This document shows, in pieces, positions 5,873-11,670 of a stretch of DNA of 11,670 nucleotides. The stretch is from Bacteroidota bacterium (lineage in GTDB: Bacteria; Bacteroidota; Ignavibacteria; Kapaibacteriales; Kapaibacteriaceae). A program made the translations under genes and the position numbers. How positions within the stretch are numbered: the first letter of the stretch is position 1; every line of letters begins with the position of its first letter. The notes under the pieces are model-generated. The model was not told where the DNA came from. It saw only the letters and a program-made list of their open reading frames with translations, and ran no database searches. The DNA lies in NCBI GenBank assembly GCA_003488525.1, contig DNLG01000173.1, positions 1 to 11,670 on the forward strand, written 5' to 3'.

Positions 5873-7945
5873 CTATTGACTTCCGGAGCCGGTGAGAATG
5901 CACGTTCTGCCGTCCCAGTCCTGCCGGCTTACCTTGCCTGAACCGGTGACGCGTACCTCATACCCGGCCGCATGTAGCACGGTAATGGCCTTGCGCATCG
6001 AAAAGCCCACGACGTATGGTTTGTTTCCGGGGGACGATACCGTGCGCACGGTGACGCGAACAGACGAGCCCCGCAGAATCTTGGTTCCGGGATCGGGCCA
6101 CTGATGAACAACCAGTCCGTCGGAACCGGCAACATTGCTCTTCAGACCAAGACGCTGAAGCACCGAGTCGGCCGACGATTGTGTCAGCCCCCTTACATCC
6201 GGAACCACGACGGTATCAGTTGACGGAGCGGCTGAAATGGTCTGCTGCGTTCTGACGTCGAGTTTCAGCATCGTCATGGTCTTCTGCACGATCCGATGAA
6301 ACACCGGCGCTGCCGTGCTGCCGCCGTAGATGTCGTTCGTGGGGTTCTCCAGGATCACCATCATGGCAACACGCGGCTTGTCAGCCGGGTAAAAGCCAAC
6401 AAACGAAGCACGGTAGTTCTTCCGGTCATAGGCACCCTGGGTGTAGGCCTGGGCCGTTCCCGTCTTTCCGGCGATGCGCACACCGGGGATCGCCGCACGC
6501 TTGCCTGTTCCGTTATCGACCACTCCAACGAGCATTTCGGTGAGCTGCTTGGCGGTTTCCGCGCGCACAACCTGACGGATCCGCTGAGGTGGGATCTCGC
6601 GCACAAGCGATCCGTCACGGGCCGTGATCGAGCGGACGATACGCGGCTGCATCAGCACGCCTGCATTAGCGATGGCCGCATAGGCGCAGAGGACCTGAAG
6701 GGGCGTGGCACTGACCTCGTAGCCGAAGGACATGTACATCTTGGTTGACGCATCGAACTCGTTGGGACGCTTGAGACGTCCACGCACCTCGCCGGGCAGG
6801 TCGATACCGGTGGGGATGCCAAAGCCGAAATCGCGGACGTACTTGTAGAACACCCGATCGTCGAGCTTCCGACTGAGCGTGGCAAACACCACGTTGCTGG
6901 ATTGTTCCAGAGCGCCCTGGAACGTGGTGCGTCCGACCGGATGATCGTCCTTGACGATCGACCCGCCGGGCATCAACAGCTCGCCGCTTCCGCCGTCAAC
7001 GGCATCGCCGGGCGCTAGCTGACGCTCTTCAAGCAGTGCGGCTGCTGTTATGGCCTTCATGGTCGAACCCGGTTCGAACTGATCCGTGATGGCCCTGATG
7101 CGGATATCGTCGTTGCTTGCAAGGTCGAGCCGATTCGGATGAAACGACGGATACGACGCCAACGCCAGCACATCTCCGCTGGACGGTTCGATGGCCACCA
7201 CCGTACCGCTGGCAGCTCCGGATTCGCGCACGCCCCGTTCGAGTTCCTGCTCCACCACACGCTGAATCTCAAGGTCGAGCGTAAGCTGCAGCCCCTGCCC
7301 GTCCATCGGTGCCTCACGCTCGGGATTGATACCCGGACGCAGACGACCGCGACCATCCCTCTGCATAACGACAAAGCCGCTGCGGCCGCGAAGCAACTCG
7401 TTGTATTGAAGCTCGATGCCGGTGAGTCCGGCATTGTCTACGTCGGTCGTGCCGATCACCTGCGCAGCGAGTGGACCATGAGGAAACAGACGCTTGGGTT
7501 CCTTTACCCGGATGAGCCCCCTGACGTTGATCGTATCCAGCACCGGAAACAGAACGGTGTTCACAGCACGCGCCAGCCAGACGAAGCGTCCTTTGGCCGT
7601 CTTGATCCGGTCGAGATAGGTCTGTGCCGACTCGCCACCTGCCGCCGCTAGAAGCTGAGCAACGAGCTCTCGCTGCTCGATTACCGACGGATCGGCTGCA
7701 AACGATGTCATCTTCATCATCGACGCGATCTCTCGCGCATTACGATCGGTCAGACGTCCACGCTCAGCCCGCAGAGGAACTTTGCTTTCGTACTGCTTCT
7801 TAGCCAGATCCTGGTAGCGAGCACCTTCGACGACCTGCACAAAGAACAGGCGGAAGATGATCACGGCAAATGCCGCCGAAAAGACCAGGCGCAGCAGGCC
7901 GGCCTTGAGCCGAATGGGTTCGTAGATCGACTCCTGCGTGCTCAT
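5873..7945 (-). CDS. ftsI: Division-type penicillin-binding protein (class B transpeptidase) with PASTA domains
   Basis: This 690-residue class B penicillin-binding protein cross-links septal peptidoglycan as the partner of the FtsW glycosyltransferase. A membrane anchor lies at about 14-38 (LLRLVFSAAFAVIIFRLFFVQ). The pedestal/dimerisation region (about 40-200) contains the class B signature RGRLTDRNAREIA (62-74). The transpeptidase domain (about 215-555) has all three active-site motifs: S294-TMK with catalytic Ser294 and Lys297, S349-S-N351, and K494-T-G496 in AGKTGTAQ. Two PASTA-type modules follow at about 579-634 (VVPDVRGLTQSSADSVLQRL) and 641-690 (PYVVGFSMRKAITVLHAAGY). The second looks short at its C-terminus. 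PASTA modules bind peptidoglycan or uncrosslinked muropeptides. The start codon overlaps the ftsL stop as ATGA. Division (ftsI) rather than elongation (mrdA) is favoured by the PASTA tail and the ftsL neighbour. Confidence 0.93.
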   Translation of the reverse strand: MSTQESIYEPIRLKAGLLRLVFSAAFAVIIFRLFFVQVVEGARYQDLAKKQYESKVPLRAERGRLTDRNAREIASMMKMTSFAADPSVIEQRELVAQLLAAAGGESAQTYLDRIKTAKGRFVWLARAVNTVLFPVLDTINVRGLIRVKEPKRLFPHGPLAAQVIGTTDVDNAGLTGIELQYNELLRGRSGFVVMQRDGRGRLRPGINPEREAPMDGQGLQLTLDLEIQRVVEQELERGVRESGAASGTVVAIEPSSGDVLALASYPSFHPNRLDLASNDDIRIRAITDQFEPGSTMKAITAAALLEERQLAPGDAVDGGSGELLMPGGSIVKDDHPVGRTTFQGALEQSSNVVFATLSRKLDDRVFYKYVRDFGFGIPTGIDLPGEVRGRLKRPNEFDASTKMYMSFGYEVSATPLQVLCAYAAIANAGVLMQPRIVRSITARDGSLVREIPPQRIRQVVRAETAKQLTEMLVGVVDNGTGKRAAIPGVRIAGKTGTAQAYTQGAYDRKNYRASFVGFYPADKPRVAMMVILENPTNDIYGGSTAAPVFHRIVQKTMTMLKLDVRTQQTISAAPSTDTVVVPDVRGLTQSSADSVLQRLGLKSNVAGSDGLVVHQWPDPGTKILRGSSVRVTVRTVSSPGNKPYVVGFSMRKAITVLHAAGYEVRVTGSGKVSRQDWDGRTCILTGSGSQ

Positions 7946-8271
7946 TCCTTCTTTGCGTCGATCACGGTTGGTGCCTGCTTGGGAGGGATCAATCCCAGGT
8001 GATCCTGGGCGATGCGCGTGATGCGCTGAGCCGACTGCAGACGATAGGTCTCGGTCTTAAGAGTTTCGTTAACGCTCTTCAGTGAATCGATACGCTTGCC
8101 AAGAATCTCCTTTTGCTCGAGGAGCTTTCGCACGCCGATCACATTGCTCACGTACAGGAAGGTGAAAGCAGCACTGACGATGAGCAACGCAAAGACACTC
8201 CAGCGATTAAGCAGACTGCGCTGCTGTTCGATCTGCGGTGATTCTTTGACGGGCTGCTGCTCGGTAGACAT
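7942..8271 (-). CDS. ftsL: Cell-division protein FtsL (FtsL/DivIC-type septum initiator)
   Basis: This 109-residue bitopic membrane protein has a short cytoplasmic tail rich in Gln/Glu (1-22) and one membrane span (about 24-46, WSVFALLIVSAAFTFLYVSN). A periplasmic leucine-zipper-like coiled coil follows (about 48-80, heptads around LLEQKEILGKRIDSLKSVNE). The C-terminal RITRIAQDHLGLIPP (83-97) is the hallmark of FtsL/DivIC proteins. FtsL joins FtsB/DivIC and FtsQ and activates FtsW-FtsI at the septum. The sequence is poorly conserved in this family, so identity rests on topology, the LGL-P motif and position immediately before ftsI. The ATG at 8271 shares its A with the metG stop (TAATG) and the gene's own stop overlaps ftsI as ATGA, so all three genes are probably translated from one message by coupling. 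Confidence 0.9.
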   Translation of the reverse strand: MSTEQQPVKESPQIEQQRSLLNRWSVFALLIVSAAFTFLYVSNVIGVRKLLEQKEILGKRIDSLKSVNETLKTETYRLQSAQRITRIAQDHLGLIPPKQAPTVIDAKKE

Positions 8272-10370
8272 TACCGCACCTCTGCCCCTGGGCCGACGCC
8301 GGCGTCACGGGGAGAAACAAGCGTCAGCTTACCTTCGGCGTTCGAGGCGGCAAGGACCATGCCCTGTGACTCCATGCCCATGAGCTTGGCAGGCCTGAGG
8401 TTGGCAACCACTACGATGGTCGTCCCCACCAGATCCTCCGGCGCATAGTGCTTGGCGATACCGGCAAGTATCTGACGTCGCTCGGTTCCAAGATCGACCT
8501 GTAGCTTGAGAAGCTTCTCGGATTTGGGAACACGCTCGGCCTCGAGCACAACGGCAGTGCGAAGCTTGACGCTGGCAAACTGATCGATGCCAATGAGCTC
8601 CTCCTGCGGCACACCCGCTGGCTGGTCCGCAGGTGCACTGGACGATGATGTGCCAAGTTTTGCCGTTTCACGTTCCACGATGTCGTTCTCAACTTTAGTA
8701 AACAAAATGACGGGTTGGGCAAGGGGCGCCCCCGATGCAAGAGTCGCCTCTGCAGCCTGCATCCACGAGTCAACGCCAGAGATGCTCTGCTTGGGTGCGC
8801 CGGTGTTGACTGGCAGACCAAGCATCGACTGCATGGTTGCGGATGCCTCCGGACAGAAAGGGGCAAACAGAACAGACAGCGTGCGAATCGTCTGCAGGCA
8901 GATATTCATCGTCGCCGCACAGTCATCAGCATTATCCTTGATGCTCTTCCAGGGGGCTTTGTCGTTGAAATATTTATTGGCTGCACGTGCAACGTTCATG
9001 GCCTCGGTCGCAGCATCGCGGAACCGATAGTCATCCAGGTTCTGCGCAACCAGAGCCACACCGCTATCGATGGAGGCTTGCAGCAGCGCTTCATGCTCTC
9101 CCGACGTGAAGCCCAGCGGCATGGTCGGCACAACACCGGCAAAGTTCTTGTGCACGAAGGTCATCACACGATTGACGTAGTTACCAAGAATGGCGGCCAG
9201 CTCATTATTCGTCCGCGCCTGATAGTCACGCCATGTGAAGTCACTGTCCTTCGATTCAGGCATGTTCATCGTAAGCACATAACGGATCACATCGACATGC
9301 TGCTTCTCGGGGAACGCCTCCAGATACTGGTGAACATCGATCGCCCAGTTGCGACTCTTCGAGAACTTCTGCCCTTCGAGATTGAGAAACTCGTTCGCCG
9401 GAACATTTTTGGGTAGGATATACCCTTCATCAGCCCGCGATGCCAGCAGGATCGGGAAGATGATGGTGTGAAAGACGATGTTGTCCTTACCCAGAAACGC
9501 CGTGTACTCCGTCTCGGCATCGCACCACCAGTCACGCCATGCTTCGGGCGTGCCATTGTTTACTGCCCACTGCTTGGTAATCGAGATATATCCCAGGACG
9601 GCTTCGAACCAGACGTACAGAACCTTTCCGTGTGCACCATCGACGGGGACAGGGATGCCCCATGACATATCACGTGTGGCAGAGCGGGCCGAAAGACCCT
9701 GCTTGAGCCATGATCGGGACTGCTGAAGAACGTTGTCCTTCCACTCACCGGCATGCGACTCGATGTAACGTTCGCACCAGTCCTGGAACGCATCAAGTCG
9801 GAAATACCAATGCGTTGTCTTGCGCACAACAGGCGTCTTGCCGGAGATCAACGAGCGTGGTGACTTGAGATCAAGCTGATCGTAGTATGCGCCGCAGGAG
9901 TCACATTGATCGCCGCGTGCCTTGTCATATCCGCAGTTCGGACACACACCCTCCACGTAACGGTCGGGGAGGAACATCGACGACTCTTCGTCGTAAAACT
10001 GATCGTCCTCTTTCTGGACAAGGAGCCCCTTATCCTTCCAGAGAAGAAAGAATTCCTGAGCGGTCCTGGCGTGGATCGGGTTCGAGGTCCGATCATACAG
10101 ATCGAAGTGGATATCGAGCCCCTTCAACGCAGAGTCATTTGCCTGGTGATATCGGTCGATGACGGTCTGCGGAGTAACGCCTTCCTTCTCGGCGGCGATG
10201 GTAATCGCTACGCCATGTTCATCTGACCCGCAGATCGACAGCGTATCACGTCCTCGTAGCCGGCAGTATCGCGCATAGATGTCGGCCGGCAGCGTAGATC
10301 CCACCACGTTCCCAAGGTGCGTGATGCCGCTGGCATACGGCAGAGCGGAGGTTATCAGGTAGCGTTTCAC
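8271..10370 (-). CDS. metG: Methionyl-tRNA synthetase with fused C-terminal tRNA-binding domain
   Basis: This 699-residue class I synthetase charges tRNA-Met for initiation and elongation. The HIGH-type ATP motif appears as HLGN (18-21) after ALPYASG. The zinc knuckle in the connective peptide is CPNC (143-146) and CDSC (156-159). The KMSKS loop is KFSKS (335-339) within a Bacteroidota-like KFSKSRNWAIDVHQYLEAF. The anticodon-binding helical domain contains DFTWRDYQARTNNELAAILGNYVNR. The tail, about 595-699 (IDQFASVKLRTAVVLEAERV, LAGIAKHY, NLRPAKLMGMESQGMVLAAS), is the EMAPII/Trbp111-like OB-fold tRNA-binding domain that also drives dimerisation. The GTG at 10370 is chosen because family members begin directly with KRY-(T/L)-x-TSALPY. 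An upstream ATG at 10421 would add 17 unrelated residues and swallow the probable promoter. It is the first gene of a coupled metG-ftsL-ftsI cluster. Confidence 0.97.
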   Translation of the reverse strand: MKRYLITSALPYASGITHLGNVVGSTLPADIYARYCRLRGRDTLSICGSDEHGVAITIAAEKEGVTPQTVIDRYHQANDSALKGLDIHFDLYDRTSNPIHARTAQEFFLLWKDKGLLVQKEDDQFYDEESSMFLPDRYVEGVCPNCGYDKARGDQCDSCGAYYDQLDLKSPRSLISGKTPVVRKTTHWYFRLDAFQDWCERYIESHAGEWKDNVLQQSRSWLKQGLSARSATRDMSWGIPVPVDGAHGKVLYVWFEAVLGYISITKQWAVNNGTPEAWRDWWCDAETEYTAFLGKDNIVFHTIIFPILLASRADEGYILPKNVPANEFLNLEGQKFSKSRNWAIDVHQYLEAFPEKQHVDVIRYVLTMNMPESKDSDFTWRDYQARTNNELAAILGNYVNRVMTFVHKNFAGVVPTMPLGFTSGEHEALLQASIDSGVALVAQNLDDYRFRDAATEAMNVARAANKYFNDKAPWKSIKDNADDCAATMNICLQTIRTLSVLFAPFCPEASATMQSMLGLPVNTGAPKQSISGVDSWMQAAEATLASGAPLAQPVILFTKVENDIVERETAKLGTSSSSAPADQPAGVPQEELIGIDQFASVKLRTAVVLEAERVPKSEKLLKLQVDLGTERRQILAGIAKHYAPEDLVGTTIVVVANLRPAKLMGMESQGMVLAASNAEGKLTLVSPRDAGVGPGAEVR

Positions 10371-10374
10371 GGCG

Positions 10375-10387
10375 CAATTTACGGTGT
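10375..10387 (-). promoter_or_regulatory. Putative leaderless promoter element of metG
   Basis: Minus strand reads ACACCGTAAATTG and ends 4 bases before the GTG at 10370, identical in sequence and spacing to the element before the oxidoreductase gene at 910. The -10-like TAAATT falls at -11 to -6 relative to the start codon, so transcription starting there would produce an mRNA beginning at or beside the GTG. No Shine-Dalgarno sequence exists between the element and the codon. No convincing -35 is visible. Confidence 0.5.
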
Positions 10388-10487
10388 CTGAGGCAGTGCC
10401 CACCACCGCTCTGGAGGGCATGCGTACCCGCCCGGAACAGCGGCAGACGGTTCCTTGTCCACACCAGACCGTTTACCGTGACACAGC
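10388..10487. other. Rest of the intergenic region between the DJ-1-type gene and metG
   Basis: With the metG promoter element this makes up the longest non-coding gap in the window (10371-10487, 117 bp). A weak inverted repeat, GGAAC (10434-10438) with GTTCC (10450-10454) and an 11-base loop, is the only hairpin seen. It lacks a U-run and is too weak to call a terminator. The gap separates the guaA-end operon from the metG operon. Confidence 0.4.
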
Positions 10488-11039
10488 TCATTCATACAGC
10501 ACGATATCAGAAGCAACGCGTAGGGCGGACTTCTCGTCGGCAAGTCGACGCAGCAAAGCGAGAGAGAACTCAAAGGCCGTTCCGGCTCCGCGGCTGGTGA
10601 TGATCGAACCGTCGATCGCAACACGGTCGAGCGTGTACGTGTAGTGGGACAGGACGTCTGCAACGCCTGGGTGTGAAGTGACCACGGCACGCTCGGGCAG
10701 AAGCTTGAATTCGTGCAGGAGCATAGGGGCAGCACAGATTGCGCCGATCAGGCCCTTGCCGGCCGCATGACGACGCAGAAGAGACTCCAGCGCTTGGTTG
10801 CGGGAGAAGTTGCTTACTCCCTGTGAGCCCCCTGGAAGAACGATCGCGTCGTACGCATCGTCGTCGTTGATGTCATCGATCATGATATCCGGCAACATGC
10901 GTGTGCCCCATGCACACACAACAACGTCGCCATCACCCGCTACGACCACGTCACAGCCGCCTCTGCGGAGCATATCGATAATGATGACGGCCTCCATCTC
11001 CTCCGTACCGTTGGAGATTGGAACTAAGATCTTTGGCAT
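10488..11039 (-). CDS. DJ-1/PfpI (YajL-like) family protein
   Basis: This 183-residue protein aligns over its full length with the DJ-1/ThiJ/YajL branch of class I glutamine amidotransferase-like proteins. MPKILVPISNGTEEMEAV carries the conserved Glu (E16) that hydrogen-bonds the reactive cysteine. AIVLPGG (65-71) precedes the oxyanion region. The nucleophile elbow is AICAAP with Cys102. TSHPGV (121-126) carries His123, in the position of DJ-1 His126. DRVAIDGSIITSRGAGTAFEFSLAL (138-162) is the highly conserved C-terminal signature of this branch. Family members act in oxidative-stress protection, with glyoxalase, chaperone or proposed deglycase activity; which applies here cannot be read from sequence. 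The ATG at 11039 matches the family N-terminus exactly; an upstream in-frame ATG at 11144 would overlap the preceding gene. It follows the membrane-protein gene after 14 bp and has no Shine-Dalgarno sequence. Confidence 0.93.
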   Translation of the reverse strand: MPKILVPISNGTEEMEAVIIIDMLRRGGCDVVVAGDGDVVVCAWGTRMLPDIMIDDINDDDAYDAIVLPGGSQGVSNFSRNQALESLLRRHAAGKGLIGAICAAPMLLHEFKLLPERAVVTSHPGVADVLSHYTYTLDRVAIDGSIITSRGAGTAFEFSLALLRRLADEKSALRVASDIVLYE

Positions 11040-11053
11040 GATGAAATCTGCAG

Positions 11054-11539
11054 TTAGTGGTGATCTTCGTCTGCGCCGCTTGCAGCAGGTGCAGGACCGC
11101 CGAGATCCGGACGGCGGATTTTGCCACCCTCGTGTCCGGTCCACGCGCCTTGGGCAAACGCTGCGATGGCGACAATAACAAACGCCAGGGCAATCTTCGA
11201 TGAGATCTTCATGTTCCGCGCATGCGTAACAACTGCCCCAACGGCCAGCAGACCCGAGATGGTCATCAGCCAGAGCGTCAGCTCGGCCATCTCTTCATGT
11301 TCATGGATCGCCCCCTCGTTGATGCCGGCGATCTGTTCGACACGTTCCTCAGCTTCTTCGCCGCTGAGGTAGGCCGGCACGGCCATCAGTGCCATCACAG
11401 CATACACGATCAGTCCGGTAGAGATCGCCGCGTCGCTCCGGCGCAACATTCCTATCAGCACAACAAGGAGCGCCGCAAACGTTCCGACGATCGGCAGGTG
11501 ATTGGTCAGCAAGTGCAGTTGCAGTCCATCCATGATCAT
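11054..11539 (-). CDS. Four-helix membrane protein with conserved-looking histidines, function unknown
   Basis: This protein of about 161 residues has four hydrophobic spans, approximately 15-33, 38-57, 88-106 and 114-133. The first span is preceded by [12 protein letters not shown] (His9, His14). The loop between spans 2 and 3 contains [28 protein letters not shown] (59-86; written here with positions because of its acidic and His79/His81 content). After span 4 comes [14 protein letters not shown] (135-148) and a His-ending acidic tail. The NHLPI-plus-HE-plus-GG.IR pattern resembles uncharacterised small membrane proteins of Bacteroidota and Acidobacteriota. The topology recalls DUF2231-type proteins, but I cannot assign a family. 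Paired intramembrane histidines could bind haem or metal; this is inference. The ATG at 11539 is chosen because it overlaps the guaA stop as ATGA. In-frame ATGs at 11545 and 11533 are also possible. It is probably co-transcribed with guaA and the DJ-1-type gene. Confidence 0.75.
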   Translation of the reverse strand: MIMDGLQLHLLTNHLPIVGTFAALLVVLIGMLRRSDAAISTGLIVYAVMALMAVPAYLSGEEAEERVEQIAGINEGAIHEHEEMAELTLWLMTISGLLAVGAVVTHARNMKISSKIALAFVIVAIAAFAQGAWTGHEGGKIRRPDLGGPAPAASGADEDHH

Positions 11540-11670
11540 TCCCATTCAATAGTGGCAGGGGGCTTCGAAGAGATGTCGTACACAACCCGGTAGATGCCAC
11601 GCACCTCGTAGATGATGCGATTGCTGATACGGGCCAGCCCCTCATAGGGCATGTGATACCAGTCGGCCGT
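11536..11670 (-). CDS. guaA: GMP synthase (glutamine-hydrolysing), C-terminal 44 residues only
   Basis: The window ends inside this gene. The visible 44 residues contain [32 protein letters not shown] and the terminal [13 protein letters not shown], the nearly invariant C-terminus of bacterial GuaA. That segment contributes to XMP binding and dimerisation. The enzyme aminates XMP to GMP using glutamine and ATP in purine synthesis. The stop codon overlaps the ATG of the downstream membrane-protein gene, so guaA is upstream in the same operon. The amidotransferase and ATP-pyrophosphatase domains lie outside the window. Confidence 0.97.
   Translation of the reverse strand, partial: TADWYHMPYEGLARISNRIIYEVRGIYRVVYDISSKPPATIEWE

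Noticed and set aside
8715-9416. 233-codon plus-strand open frame
   Set aside because: It lies opposite the catalytic and anticodon-binding parts of metG, and its composition is that of a shadow frame.
10371-10421. Alternative metG start at ATG 10421
   Set aside because: It adds 17 residues unlike other methionyl-tRNA synthetases and would place the repeated 13-base promoter-like element inside the coding region.
10434-10454. Inverted repeat GGAAC / GTTCC as a terminator after the DJ-1-type gene
   Set aside because: It has only 5 bp of stem, an 11-base loop and no U-run on either strand.
11040-11144. N-terminal extension of the DJ-1-type protein from 11144
   Set aside because: The Arg/Cys-rich extension is read out of frame through the membrane-protein gene; MPKILVPISNG at 11039 matches the family start.
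1-11670. Mobile elements, CRISPR arrays, tRNA or rRNA genes
   Set aside because: No transposase or integrase, no spaced direct repeats, and no tRNA or rRNA signature was seen on either strand.

Overview
The window looks like chromosome from a diderm bacterium of the Bacteroidota/Chlorobiota (FCB) group. The best guess is an uncultured Ignavibacteria- or Kapabacteria-like lineage. Three things point there. The methionyl-tRNA synthetase has the Bacteroidota-type KFSxSRNW signature, a zinc knuckle and a fused tRNA-binding tail. A secreted protein ends in a type IX secretion (T9SS)-like sorting domain. An outer-membrane barrel protein is joined to an OmpA-like and a FlgD-like region. Shine-Dalgarno sequences are weak or absent, and base composition is evenly GC-rich by eye. 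The taxon call is inference.

Layout, left to right: (1) 1-910 (-) is the first 303 codons of an FAD-dependent oxidoreductase cut by the left edge. (2) 989-2382 (+) is an ECF sigma factor coupled by an ATGA overlap to a membrane protein with a TPR-like tail, probably its anti-sigma factor. (3) 2353-5814 (-) holds two envelope genes: a T9SS-like secreted protein and, 9 bp downstream, an outer-membrane barrel/OmpA-like protein whose 3' end overlaps the anti-sigma gene tail to tail by 30 bp. (4) 5873-10370 (-) is a tightly coupled cluster, metG-ftsL-ftsI (PASTA-type), with TAATG and ATGA junctions. (5) 10488-11670 (-) is the 3' end of guaA, a four-helix histidine-containing membrane protein, and a DJ-1/PfpI protein.

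Almost everything is on the minus strand; only the sigma/anti-sigma pair is on plus. No gap exceeds about 120 bp. No tRNA, rRNA, insertion sequence, prophage, CRISPR array or clear intrinsic terminator was seen.

Most genes are housekeeping or envelope genes. The most unusual signal is a 13-base sequence, ACACCGTAAATTG, found exactly 4 bases before the start codon of two unrelated genes (the oxidoreductase and metG). It puts a -10-like TAAATT where transcription would begin at or next to the start codon, suggesting leaderless mRNAs. I do not see a convincing new defence, mobile or metabolic system.
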